Source: Toxonevra muliebris
Taxonomy: Eukaryota; Arthropoda; Insecta; Diptera; Pallopteridae
Length of the DNA: 64,000 nucleotides
NCBI GenBank assembly: GCA_963691655.1
Contig: OY829328.1
Location: 33,003,890 to 33,067,889 of the forward strand
Direction of reading: 5' to 3'
Shown here: piece by piece, positions 36,092-46,230 of the stretch
Numbering within the stretch: the stretch's first letter is position 1
Layout of the letters: every line of letters begins with the position of its first letter
Position numbers and translations under genes: made by a program
The notes under the pieces: generated by a model
Seen by the model: only the letters and a program-made list of their open reading frames with translations
The model's database searches: none
Told to the model about the DNA's origin: nothing

Positions 36092-37354
36092 TTGAGTGAG
36101 ATCGAAAAAATCTTAACATATATAAAATTCAATAATTTTTAAACGGTTGATCTTTGAGTTGAGTTTTGATTTTTTTTTTTTATTTAATTAATAATATTTT
36201 ACAAATTACAGAAAAATATAACTTTTATAGTTCTAACCACTATTTATGAACTCGTGAACTTTTTTGGTAAGCCTTCCATTAGAGATTTGATAGTTGTTTC
36301 AGAAACCTTTTTGGAACAGTTTGCCCATCTCCTTTTAAAATCTTCGATATTTTGGGACACCTTTTTTATGCTCTTTAAGTTTCTTTTCACAAGAGCTCAA
36401 TATCTCTCTACTGGTTTTAGCTCCGGACAATTTGGAGGATTAGCCTCTCTTGGTACAAAAACTATGTTATTACTTTGGTACCACTCCAGAGTTTTCTTGC
36501 CGTAGTGACATGATGCCAAATCGGGCCAAAAATATGTGGACCCATTGTGCTCTCTTATGAAAGGAAGAAATCTTTTTTCAAACATTCTTTGATGTATATT
36601 TCGGTATGTATAGAGCCCACTGTAACAAATGACTTGCTTCTTTTGCCGCAACTGCATATAGCTTGCCATACCAGGAATTTTGTAGGAAATTTTGTCTGCT
36701 TTTGGATTCTAAATTGTTCTTCGACATCAAGCATCAGCAACATAAACATTTTGACCCGGAAGCTGCATAAAATCTGCCAGTATAAACGTTTCGTCGTCCT
36801 TTATACAACATGAATATTTTCGTATGAAATTCGATTTTAATTTCCGAGCCCTACTTTTGGCGTCTAAATTTTTTGCAGCATTCCTGTCTGGCACTTTTTG
36901 AACTTTTCGCACCAAACAGTCAGAGCACTGGGCTAACCGGGCAACTTTTCTACCCGATGTGTTTGGAGATCTTTTCAATATGTTTTCTATTTTCTTAGCT
37001 TTCCCAATATCATGTGGTCCTTGTTTTCTTCCCGATCCAGGTTTCCTATCGATGGTCAAATTCTCCTGAAACTGTTTAATAACATTGGAAACAGTTTGAC
37101 GGAAGACCTTCAATTCTTTGGTCAAATTTTTGTAGGACCAATTTGGATTTTTTTGAAAATTTTTAATAATTTTAAGACGTACTTCTTTTTCTTCACTCAT
37201 TTTGATCAAACTCACAATAAATCAACAAGTTTGTCATTAAAAATAACAACTGACATATTTTTCAAAGATAACTAGATCAAAGAAATTTTTAAATTTTACA
37301 TCCAAAAAAATTATTAGGTAAAACTTGTGTTAAGATTTTTTCAATCTTACTCCC
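36092..37354 (-). mobile_element. Tc1/mariner-type element copy 1
   Basis: The copy is 1263 bp with TA at both edges (36090-36091 and 37355-37356). Termini are GAGTGAGATCGAAAAAATC on the left and, inverted, GGGAGTAAGATTGAAAAAAT on the right, followed by CTTAACA on both. Copies 2 (48261) and 3 (51808) share these termini. The transposase is on the minus strand. Confidence 0.92.
36270..37215 (-). pseudogene. Tc1/mariner-type transposase, DD37E-like spacing
   Basis: The start at 37215 opens MSLIKMSEEKEVRLKIIKNF. The N-terminal helix-turn-helix contains WSYKNLTKELKVFRQTVSNV, then a GRKQGPHD linker. The first catalytic Asp lies in KDDETFILADF (near 36795). The second is in STYFWPDLASCHYGKKT (near 36515), and the likely third acidic residue is the last Glu of CPELKPVE (near 36405). 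Thirty-seven residues separate the last two, so the spacing is like the DD37E group of Tc1/mariner relatives known from mosquitoes. Normal length would be about 340 residues. Two frameshifts (near 36725 and 36650) and a Trp-to-stop change after PVERY inactivate it. It recognises the terminal repeats and cuts and joins DNA at TA when intact. Confidence 0.85.
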
Positions 37355-37446
37355 TATTTTAACTATGTGGTATCACAATGGGCCGTTCAGGCCTAAGTGT
37401 GTCTCTAGACAGCCACTAAAACCTAACCAACCTAACTCCCTATTTT
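37349..37446 (+). mobile_element. truncated SINE/LINE tail with 12-bp target duplication
   Basis: The 74-bp insert 37361-37434 starts AACTATGTGGTATCACAATG and ends ACCTAACCAACCTAA. It matches the 3' end of the SINE at 18078-18386. ACTCCCTATTTT occurs on both sides (37349-37360 and 37435-37446). The duplicated target includes the last six bases of the mariner element, its TA and four bases of pogo DNA. The insertion therefore happened after the mariner element arrived. Confidence 0.88.
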
Positions 37447-37499
37447 AAAATATTTTTGAGTGCAAGGGTAAACAACTTAAAAACCAGCGAATGAATGTC

Positions 37500-37660
37500 A
37501 GTTAATGATGCACACGATTTTATACGTTGGATAATCTTTAATTTTTTCTTTTGTTGGCAAAATTCTCTGAACTTGACTTTTGTTTATTTTAAAGATTTCC
37601 GCCCATTTCCTATGAGACAAACACCTCTTCTCAACGGCATTAATCATTTCAATTAAAAAG
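37500..37660 (-). pseudogene. pogo-like transposase, N-terminal helix-turn-helix half
   Basis: The minus strand reads MINAVEKRCLSHRKWAEIF then KINKSQVQRILPTKEKIKD, the Psq/CENP-B N-terminal DNA-binding fold of pogo-type transposases (INKSQVQRIL matches the recognition helix). A stop follows soon after. It pairs with the fragment at 35630-35830 beyond the mariner insertion. Confidence 0.75.
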
Positions 37661-37850
37661 GTGCTTTGGCACTAAAAATATTGTGAAAAGCGCTGTCCAG
37701 GACCCAATTAGAAGGTGGCCCAAATAACACGGGAATTTTTTCTAAACCCAAAAAAAAATTAACAGTGCGGGGAATTTCTTCTAAATCCAAAAAAAAAAAA
37801 AAATAACAGTGCGGTTCGATTAGGAGGTGTCCCAATTAGCAGGTTTGACT

Positions 37851-38990
37851 GTACATGTGTTTTGTTTTTATTTTAAAGTGTAGACTCTTCACTTTTATTT
37901 GCTCTTTCCAATTTAATCTTTTATCAAGGTGTAGTCCAAAATATTTAAAACTGTTGCGTTTGGGAATAGTAATTCTAATGAGATTTAACGGAGGACATTC
38001 TTCTCTTCTTAATGAAAACGTGATATTTGCCTACTTGTCTGAGATCATCTTTATTTTCCAACGAAGTAACCATTGTTGAATTTCGACGAGCTGTTTCTGA
38101 GTTAGATTTGTAGCTTCTCTGGAGATTCATTTGACGCTAAAACAGCAGTATCGTCTGCATAAGTAGCAAATATTAACACTATCAGTTTCAGGCAAGTCGT
38201 TGGCAAAAACTTAATCAAGAACAGGACCCAGATCACTGCTCTGGGGTACTCCGGCTTTTATTTGACATATTTTACTTTAACATAAAATGATCTTTCGTGT
38301 AGATAGGACTTTAGGACAAAACAACAAGAAGATGTAAGTAAATTTTGTAATGCGTATAATATAGGTCTTGATGCCAAACTCTGTCAAACGCCTGTTGAAT
38401 GCACAAAAATACGATAGAGCAATATTTTTTGTTTTCCAGAGTGTCACTGATAATTCTTATTTTCTAGTATTCTTAGTAATCTACTGATGAGTATTTCCTC
38501 GAATATTTTCGATAATATTGTCAGTAAACTTATAGGTCTATTAGAGGACACTGAGTTTTCAGGTTTATTTGGTTTAGGTATCATTACTATTTCAGCACAT
38601 TTCGATTGAGAGCGACAGAAGTTTAATCTTAGTATTGAGTAATATAAAAGTGTCAGGAAGATTATACTTTTAAGTAAGTTTTTCGCTACATTAGCATCAA
38701 TTTTGCCACGCCCAGGTGATTTCCTATTTTTCAATTTATCAATTTCACTTCGCACTTCATTTGGACACAAGTGTTTGATAGCCAGGTCCATTTGACAGGG
38801 AATGTCAAGGAACTGTACTATTTCTGTTTCACTAACATTAACAAACAAGAAAGGTTCAAATGTTTTGGCTAAATAAGTAGCAGTTTTGCTTTTATCTGAT
38901 CTGCACCAGCAGCTGTTCGAGTCTTTAACTGGAAATTGAAAAATGAATCGCGAATTCATTATGCAATATATTCTTTAATTTTGACCTACT
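37851..38990 (-). pseudogene. Jockey-type LINE reverse transcriptase, 5' and middle segment
   Basis: From 38959 the minus strand reads into RSEIDKLKNRKSPGRGKID (near 38720), then VMIPKPNKPENSVSSNRPI and SLLTILSKIFEEILISRLL (near 38500-38590), the fingers of Jockey-clade reverse transcriptase. Further on, in shifted frames, come QQAFDRVWHQDL (near 38385) and the catalytic YADDTAVLAS (near 38150). GLHLD-type sequence follows near 37925. Several shifts and stops make it non-functional. The endonuclease part is missing, so the copy is 5' truncated. The gene resumes at 35393 after the pogo-like insertion. Confidence 0.88.
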
Positions 38991-38999
38991 TTTCTTTCA

Positions 39000-39540
39000 G
39001 TTGTTTAGTTTAATCTTAATCTGCTTATAAAAGCTATTTATGTATAAATCTTTTGCTTTTTTTATATACACTTTTCCAATTAAATCTTTTTCAAGCATGC
39101 CAAATCCAAATACCGTACTACCTGGTGGGTGGTTTTAATACTGCAAACAGTTTAGATGCTACTATGCTAGAAACTGTTAGCAAAATTTACTTGGCATTTC
39201 AAAAAATCATTCCATTCAAATTTATTACTTTAATGTTGAATATTTTTCGACACAGGTTTGTACTTTATTTATTATTGTAGTTTATTTATATCTAAAACGT
39301 ATTTCAATTTACTGAAAATAATACAGTCTGCTAAATAGTATTTCAATTAAAACTTTTCGCGCATTTTTTCATTCGCAAACTTATTCAATTAATAGTAAAA
39401 TAAAAAATAAAAAACTAATTTCAAGCCAAAACATTTTTAAGCAGAAAAAACAATTAGAAAAAAAAAGATAATTTCAAAAAATAGTAAAACAAAAAAAACT
39501 TGCAATAATAACTCAATGGGAAATGCGACTGTAAGCAAAA
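39000..39540. other. unassigned A+T-rich interval
   Basis: No feature is recognised between the Jockey LINE and the next host-type block. Confidence 0.35.
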
Positions 39541-40680
39541 AATACATACACAAAAGTTATACAAATACTATGGCAATACTGAAAACCTACGGACAATGTA
39601 GCAGCACATCATAAGCTGGTGGCGGCAAAGGCGACGACGAAAGAAATGCGATAAATTGTGCGGCAAATTGTTGACGATAATAATGCCATGCAATTAAATC
39701 CTATTAACTATTAGCGCCTTGTTTTGTGTCCTTGTTGTTGTGACTCAACTCCTCTCTGTCTCTGGACTTTCTCCTGCATCACAACATACTGTGTTAAGTA
39801 TTTTAAATATTGTCATCATTATTTACATATAAAAAAGAGAAAATACAAAAATATGCACGCACAGTATATTTATAATTAAAAAAATAAAAAGTATGCAAAA
39901 GAATAAATTCACTGTGCTGTTTGCTGATTGTGTGTGCGTTGAACGATTTGTTACTTTTTTTTTCAATTGACATGCAATGAAAGAGCCATTTCTGCTTTCT
40001 CCTACTCTTTTTCATAACCTTTCTATTTCCCTTTCCTCTTCTCTCTCCTTCTTTCTACGTATAACTACATTTGTTGTGTGTGTTTGTGTGCAGCCTCGAG
40101 CACTCGACGACTATTGTGTATCCTTGTATCCTTATTACTTGCTCTGTGTCTGGTTTTGTTTGTTGGTTTATTTACTTGTTCAGTCGTCCATAGTTATTGC
40201 TGTTGTTGTTGGCGTTGTTGTTTATTTAATGATTTCCGCTTACTTGCACCTCATCGCTTCCGGTTTTATTTGCAATTATTATTTTTTTTTTTACTTTTAT
40301 TTTTTCATTCTTTTGGGATTTCTTGTTTCAATTTAATTTTTTGTTTTTGTTTACCATTCAGGCTTAATTATTTTATGCTTTATTGATTTTATTTTTTTGC
40401 TCGTATCTTTTTTTAAATTCTTTTTTTTTGTTCTCTGTATAAATTTTCAATATGAACTAATTATTCCACCATATTGCAGTACAAAAAACCAAGGGACAGT
40501 TAAAAATATAGTTGAAAAACTTATTTAACATAATACATAATATCTGCGTTTTATTCGCCATCTAGTTTAACAAGTGCTAATAAAATGACCAAGTCAAGGT
40601 GAATTTATATATAAAGTGATAGCAGCAGCACAACAAAAATTCATCACGGTAACAACAACAGAGCTTTATTGTTGTTTCAG
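39540..40680. other. host-type noncoding block
   Basis: Contains TTGTTGTTGTTGGCG, poly-T and CTCTCTCC runs. The apparent peptide frames (e.g. near 40078) are Phe/Leu/Cys-rich and not credible. Confidence 0.4.
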
Positions 40681-40768
40681 TCAACAACAAAAACATGATT
40701 GACAACTTACTGCTGTTCACCATAAAGGAAGAAGAGGAGCGTTGCCAGAACGACGCTTTGAATATGGT
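40681..40768 (+). CDS. candidate host coding exon (first 24 codons plus leader)
   Basis: A polypyrimidine-like TTGTTGTTTCAG at 40669-40680 makes a good 3' splice site. After a short leader, ATG lies in a fly-like context (CAAAAACATG, ATG at about 40694). The frame reads MIDNLLLFTIKEEEERCQND, then ALNM, and the next bases GTGAAA could be a splice donor. Read on, it stops after six more codons (VKNHS). Codon choice and the acidic/hydrophobic mix look less random than other small frames here. No family is recognised. It could equally be a chance frame. Confidence 0.3.
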
Positions 40769-40799
40769 GAAAAATCATAGCTAACTATGGCCAATACAT

Positions 40800-41820
40800 T
40801 GATTATTGAGTTCATTCATTTTGTTAATTGAATAAATACATTTTTTAGGAAAAAATTTATTTATACACCATTACAAAATATTAAAATAATAAAAACAATG
40901 CATACATTTAGGGTCATTTTTTAATAATTAAAAACAATATTTTAATACAATAAAATATCTGTCAAATTCTTTACATCGCCTGATGTTTGAAATTTAGGTT
41001 CACAACCGCAAAAAAAGAAACAAATTTGGACATGTAAGTAAATATGTAAAAAGCTACTTTAAAATAACACTGTGTGACAGTTGAAATTTACTTTCCTCGA
41101 GACATAGCTCAAACTATAGTTGGTAAGTTGAAGCATAGACTTGCTCGTAACTGTAGTTTGATTTATTCAATGAGTAAGTTTTTATAAGTCATTCAAAAAA
41201 TAATTTTTAGTTGGTGCTAGCAAATATTTGTGGCTGCAATTCGTATTTATTAGCATCAATTCAATCAAGCACTTGCAAAAAAATTTAAGGAATCTATTCA
41301 CTGTCCTGTTTCATTTTATGTACAAACCATTATCTTTTAACTGTCAGATTCGTGATCAGCTCTATACTTTAATCAAGGGTGCCGAAATTTTTGTCGCCTA
41401 TGTAATATGAATAAAATTTCCTTTTAAGTTAGTGGTTGAGTTGGATTCCAGAAAATTGGTTTTGATCGAGTACAGTGGATTTTAAGACAATTATCTCTCT
41501 TAATAATTCATTGGGTAGTTACTTGAATTGAAATATCAACGCAGCAATAAATTTCAAATTGCTTTCCATTTCTTGTGACAGCATTCGCAGAACTGATAGT
41601 GTAAAACTGAGAAATTTTAAGAGAAAAATGCATCACTGCTTAAATTTTATGCATTTGTAATTTTTATCTTCCTTTCATTAGCAATTAATTAATTTTTTTT
41701 TCAATAAAACCTAACAAAACATATCTATTTTGAACATTTTTTCATGTAAATAGTATATTCTTCTACGGATTGAAACTTTGTCTTAGATTAACTGAAAACA
41801 TACCATATAGGAATGTCTAA
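40800..41820. other. unassigned A+T-rich interval
   Basis: No feature is recognised. Confidence 0.35.
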
Positions 41821-41824
41821 TACT

Positions 41825-42120
41825 GACTTACTTACTTAGTTAGCTGTACAACCGATGATCGGTCTTGGCCGCCTCTATAAAGCCTCGCCAGCCGCTTCAG
41901 CAATGCGCGCGCCGACGCCAGTTAATAAGGCCAAGTGCAGTCAGGTCCCCCTGTACCGTCTTCCACGCCTTCACACCCTTCTAGCAGGAGCACTTTCATC
42001 CATTCGCTCAAAATGACCCAGCCAGCGAAGCAGCTGGATTTTTATGCGCTTGACAACGTCAATGTCGGCGTACAGCTCATGGTTCCATCTTTTACGATAC
42101 ACGTCGTCCACGCACACTTG
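41825..42120 (-). mobile_element. LINE 3'-end fragment (same family as 10990-12985)
   Basis: On the minus strand this matches the last ~300 bp of the LINE at 10990-12985. Shared strings are ACCGATGATCGGTCTTGGCC, CGCCTCTATAAAGCC, GGATTTTTATG and CGGCGTACAGCTCATGGTTC. It is 5' truncated at about 42120, typical of LINE insertion, and carries no intact frame. Confidence 0.85.
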
Positions 42121-42124
42121 AAAT

Positions 42125-43285
42125 TGAGGAAATTTTCCTTTGTTTTAGAGATGGGTATTTTTCTGTGTGTATGAAATAGATAAATGCACATACATATGTG
42201 GGGGATTTCGTCTCAAGTGACCCCAATCTTAAAATCGATTGGGCTCAAACTTGCACCTATTTGGTAGTAGTCACCACAAGAGATCGGTCAAAAACTCGCC
42301 TCTGTTTCGGATTCATGTAACTAATCACCTATTGCATTTAGAAAATTTTGTCCAATGCGTTTTCGACAGATTTTTATTCTTTGAAAAAAGAAAAAAATTT
42401 TATAAATTCAAAATTTTTTTTCAAAATCAAAAATAGTTGTGACTTTTTTTTTGAAAGAAAAGTTTTTTTTTTCTCAAAAGAAAGGTCAGGGGTTTTCCTT
42501 TGAGAACTTCGAGTTCCAAAAGTGGACTGAGACTTTTTTTCTATCAAAATTAACGTCGAGATACTCGAAACACCCAATCAATGAGTTTGAATGGTTATTA
42601 TTTATAATTTTTAAGGGAAATATTTTATCATATATTTTTGACTATAACTGAATCGAACAAAGAGTCTTTTGAAATATTTCTATTTAAAGCTATCAAACTC
42701 GACTGTCAAGAAAATAAACTCAAACTGTTATACCTTTTTACCACAGAAATACTTTAATTCTTTAGCTTACAAAGGAAGCTTTTTCATCTACTTGGTTTTA
42801 CTTAAATTTTAATTAATAGAAATATAATAGTTATTTCTACAAATTTCGTCAATATACATACACACATAATATTTATGTGTTGTTTAAGTATTAACCATCA
42901 CCATGAAGTAGAAAACATTAAGCATTAAGGGCCGTTTTCTCAATTGATGTGCTTAGGTGCTCACAACTTCACACACACAGGCATGATTAATGTTATCTAC
43001 TTTTGTGTGAACAATGAACAGCCTAACACAATACAAGTTGTAGTATAGTCCCTTAAGGATTATGTCAAAATATCATTATTACTACAATGAATACTAAGCA
43101 CTATACATAGAAGTTCAAACATATTAGAAGATTCTGTGTATGTGTGAAAAAATAGCAAGAAAAGCTTTTGACGAAAACAAATATGAAGCTTCACTCAGAG
43201 AAAAGTACTTGCTATTAAATTAATAGGATTTTCAAATTAATTCATTTGATTTTCCTTCTCTATTACACTATAAAACATGAAAAAA
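42125..43285. other. unassigned noncoding interval
   Basis: No gene or element is recognised. Small T-rich hairpins lie near 42380-42480. Confidence 0.35.
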
Positions 43286-43289
43286 AAAT

Positions 43290-43500
43290 TCTGAGTTCTC
43301 ATATGGTTTTTCCGAATTTCTTTCCTATACTGATCACGAGTTTACAAACATTTTTTTCGGGTCAGGTCGAACTTTTGTGATATTGTAATTTTTTTAAAAA
43401 TAGTAAGGAGGGGTACGTGGAAAAATTTTTTTTTCGAAATTTTATGCTTTCTACACGTTTTATGAATTTTTACAGCGTTTTCAACAGAAAACATATAAAA
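43290..43500. repeat. inverted-repeat arm A
   Basis: This stretch is similar to the reverse complement of 46040-46230. Shared blocks are CATTTTTTTCGGGT, TCGAACTTTTGTGATAT, GGGTACGTG and TTTTCTACACGTTTT (with small differences). The two arms point toward each other across about 2.5 kb. Confidence 0.75.
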
Positions 43501-43567
43501 TCTTTTTTTCCACGGATCACGGAGAACAAAATCAAAAGACGGTATTTTTAGAAAATATACAAAATGA

Positions 43568-43996
43568 ATGAGTAATGTTAAACGTATTCTTATTGGTCTA
43601 AACATTAGAGCTCTAATTAAAGAGACAACACATGTAACCAAGTTCAATCCAAAGCAACTACAAGCTTGGAAATGTTTAAAAATTGTTATTGAAAATTTTT
43701 TAGAAAACGAAAAATCAGAAAATTATAAAGTTATAGAATCTAATATGATGAATTAAATGTATTAACACTTTCATTTCACTAAAAATTCATTTTTGCACAG
43801 TTACATAGAGTTTTTTCCTGAAAACCTTGGTGAAGTTCCCGACGAACATGGTGAAAAATTTTACCAGGAGATTTCTAACATGGAATAACGATACAAAGGA
43901 AAGACTATGATAAATATGTTAGCTGAATATTGCTGGAGTCTCATTCAAGAGACTATTGATGAGCAATATTCACGCCAAATATGTAGAAAAAAATAA
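43568..43996 (+). pseudogene. remnant of an uncharacterised repeat-family protein
   Basis: The first frame ends KFNPKQLQAWKCLKIVIENF and continues to NMMN at 43756. After a stop, a small deletion and a frame change near 43790, it resumes with LKIHF, IEFFPENLGEVPDEHGEKFY, QEISNME, then MINMLAEYCWSLIQ (to about 43960). The FFPEN..DEHGE(K/R)F..I..ME(K)RY pattern and the final EYCW recur in a protein family repeated in many arthropod genomes, from memory and of unknown function, probably transposon-related. Stops and shifts make this copy dead. It lies just inside inverted-repeat arm A. Confidence 0.6.
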
Positions 43997-43999
43997 AAT

Positions 44000-44689
44000 A
44001 ACAAAAAATACTTTAACCCTTTGACGTCCGAATTATAATGAGGCTTAAGAGAGACCTTTTTTTTGTGAAATTATGGTTACTTAGGTCTTCCACAATCATG
44101 ACACCAAATTTCTTGCTTCTATATTGATTTGTTTGTCCTTTATTAAAGGTTAAAAAACAGAGCTATGAAGCTGCAGACAACCATTGGATAACTCTTTTTC
44201 TCCAATTTATTTATTTTCATATTCTCTTATCATTTACAAACATATCAAATAAATGATATTTATTAGTTTTAATACGCAGTAACATAATTCCAAAGAATTA
44301 ACTAATATAGAAAAGATGACAAATAAAATTTTTGTTATAATTTTTTGAATCAGGTCGGATAAAATAAAATTAAAAAAATTAATGTAAATACTACCGAGAC
44401 GATATTGCAACTTTCGACGCCCGCACAACCAGATATTTTGCATAACTAGGATATCCTTAGTGTGAAATTTAATGAGGAATCGATGAAGAGTAAGATATTT
44501 TCTTTTGGATTCAAGCCGAGATTAGATTTTTTTAATTTTGGCCAACTAAATTTTTCAGCGGCCTCATAATGCACTGTTTATATGTAAATGTAAGTAAAGA
44601 AAATGACAATTTACGTCACAGACACAAAAGCTTTCGCTCAATTTTGTGAGAGCCAAATAAAGGAGATGTGCGTGGCGTAATCTTGTATT
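44000..44689. other. unassigned interval before the hAT element
   Basis: TTAACCCTTTGACGTCCG at 44014-44031 resembles a piggyBac end, but no mate is seen. Otherwise no feature is recognised. Confidence 0.35.
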
Positions 44690-44697
44690 CTATCAGT
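44690..44697. repeat. 8-bp target-site duplication, left copy
   Basis: CTATCAGT precedes CAGGGCCGTA and is repeated exactly at 45703-45710. Confidence 0.92.
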
Positions 44698-45702
44698 CAG
44701 GGCCGTAGCCAGAAATTTTTTTCGGGGGGGGTTTTCAGAAAATATTCATAAATAATTTTTATCAAACTGATTTTGAAATACAATAAATTAAATCAATGAT
44801 ACATTCGATGGACCCTATAAAATTAAAATTTTAGGAAAAATTTTCCGATTTTTTTTTATTCTTAACCTCAAAAAAATGGCCAAAAGTAACAAAAAATTCC
44901 CAGAATAATCAAATTAAATTTTTTCAAATAAATATTATTTAATTTGCATTCTAGTGCATTTTTTTTTATCGTGAGGGACATAATTTCATTAACTCATTGA
45001 CTTCCCACTACAGATGAAAATAGTAAAGGCTCATTTTTTTCAAATGATCATCATTGAGAATTTGAGCCATTATCAATGATAAGGAACCCGGATGAGGTTG
45101 GCTTATATTCCCTAAATTCGTGAAGTCACATCATTGAAAGAGATCTTTCTAGTCGTGGTGCTCTGAGCAATAATGCGTTAAAAAATTAATTTTAAGATTG
45201 GTTTTGCTAATAAGATGAAGTTTTTGCGAAACAATTTTTCACGTTGAACACGAATCTGAGGTCTAAAACTTCCCATCACGCCACGTTTAAGGAAAAAATT
45301 GGGGTTCAAGCAAGTCTTATTTTACAAGGATCCGATAATTTTTTTATATTTTTATTAATTTTTAAACTTTTTAAACTGATTCAGGACGAAACCTTAAATC
45401 AAAAACAGTTACTGACCTAGAAAAACTATGAATGTAGGAGCGCTCAGTATCACCTTCTCTTTTGAATCCGTAGTCAAATCGGATTTGATCGCATAGTGTA
45501 ATTAAGATTTCAAATTTATTTTTTTATATTTGACTTTTTAGAAAAAAAAACCGATGGAAGTAAAAAATATTGTTAAATAGATTTTATTTTGACTTTTTTT
45601 CCATCCATTGGCAATTAATCTCAAAAATTAGAATAAAGTTTCCACATTTCGGGGGGGGGGGCGGTCAGAACCCCCAAAACCCTCCCCCTAAATACGGCCT
45701 TG
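44698..45702. mobile_element. complete non-autonomous hAT-type element (1005 bp)
   Basis: Termini are CAGGGCCGTAGCCAG on the left and, inverted, CAAGGCCGTATTTAG on the right. Perfect 8-bp CTATCAGT copies flank it. CAG/CAA termini with an 8-bp duplication indicate hAT. A G run follows each end (44726-44734 and, inverted, the C run near 45670-45690). It has no transposase frame. A partial inverted copy is at 28069-28775. Confidence 0.9.
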
Positions 45703-45710
45703 CTATCAGT
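45703..45710. repeat. 8-bp target-site duplication, right copy
   Basis: CTATCAGT follows the terminus GGCCTTG and is identical to 44690-44697. Confidence 0.92.
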
Positions 45711-45719
45711 CTTGGAAAA

Positions 45720-46013
45720 CGTTTTCGCAGTCCTCTTCTCTCTATTTTGTTGTTGCTTTTCCTCTGTTGATACTCTCTACACTTATCGGCACAAACACGA
45801 CGTAGTACACGTATATAGCACATGAGGAAAAGCAGCTATATGGAATCAAGCTCTCTCTAATTGTATGTAGCCGATCCCCATATCACTGCGTTCGCTAAAT
45901 ACTAACAACAGCATAACTTCGTTTCTTATTAGTTTTGTATGAGTGCTACAACAACGCGACTTCCGTTGCAAAATTTTCGATTTACCCTCGCTAAAGAAGT
46001 TTCACTTTAAAAA
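45720..46013. repeat. dispersed repeat, copy 3 (longest)
   Basis: This is the fullest copy of the family at 1275 and 2497. It contains TTGTTGTTGCTTTTC, GTTGATACTCTCTACACTTA, ATCGGCACAAACACGACGTA, CACGTATATAGCACATGAG, CGTTCGCTAAA and TTGCAAAATTTTCGATTTA, then CCTCGCTAAAGAAGTTTCAC. No coding frame or terminal repeat is seen. Confidence 0.65.
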
Positions 46014-46039
46014 GATTTGGTTTTTGAAAATTTTTTTTT

Positions 46040-46230
46040 GTTGAAAACGTGTAGAAAATACAAAAAATCTAAAAAAAAAGTTTCACGTACCCTTTCCTTA
46101 CCATTTTTTAAAAAATTATAAAATCATCGATATCACAAAAGTTCGATAAAACCCGAAAAAAATGATTGTAGATTCGTTATCAGTTTAGAAAACAATTTCT
46201 GAAAAATCACATGGAAACTCATAATATTTT
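46040..46230. repeat. inverted-repeat arm B
   Basis: The reverse complement of this stretch aligns with 43290-43500 (shared AACTTTTGTGATAT, GGGTACGTG and TTTTCTACACGTTTT). Just outside, a 66-codon frame (46211-46411) is of unknown identity. Confidence 0.7.

Larger units (their letters stand above)
35394..37849 (-). mobile_element. pogo-like (Tigger-type) DNA transposon, interrupted
   Basis: Termini are CAGTCAAACCTACTAATTGG on the left (from about 35394) and, inverted, CAGTCAAACCTGCTAATTGG on the right (to about 37849), each continuing GACACCTC. TA flanks both ends, as expected for the Tc1/mariner/pogo superfamily. The body is about 2.46 kb, of which 1263 bp is an inserted mariner element (36092-37354) plus an 86-bp retroposon insertion. 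The remaining sequence holds two DNA-binding halves of a CENP-B-like transposase but no DDE catalytic region. Confidence 0.88.

Noticed and set aside
44014..44031. TTAACCCTTTGACGTCCG as a piggyBac end
   Set aside because: No inverted mate followed by TTAA is visible nearby.
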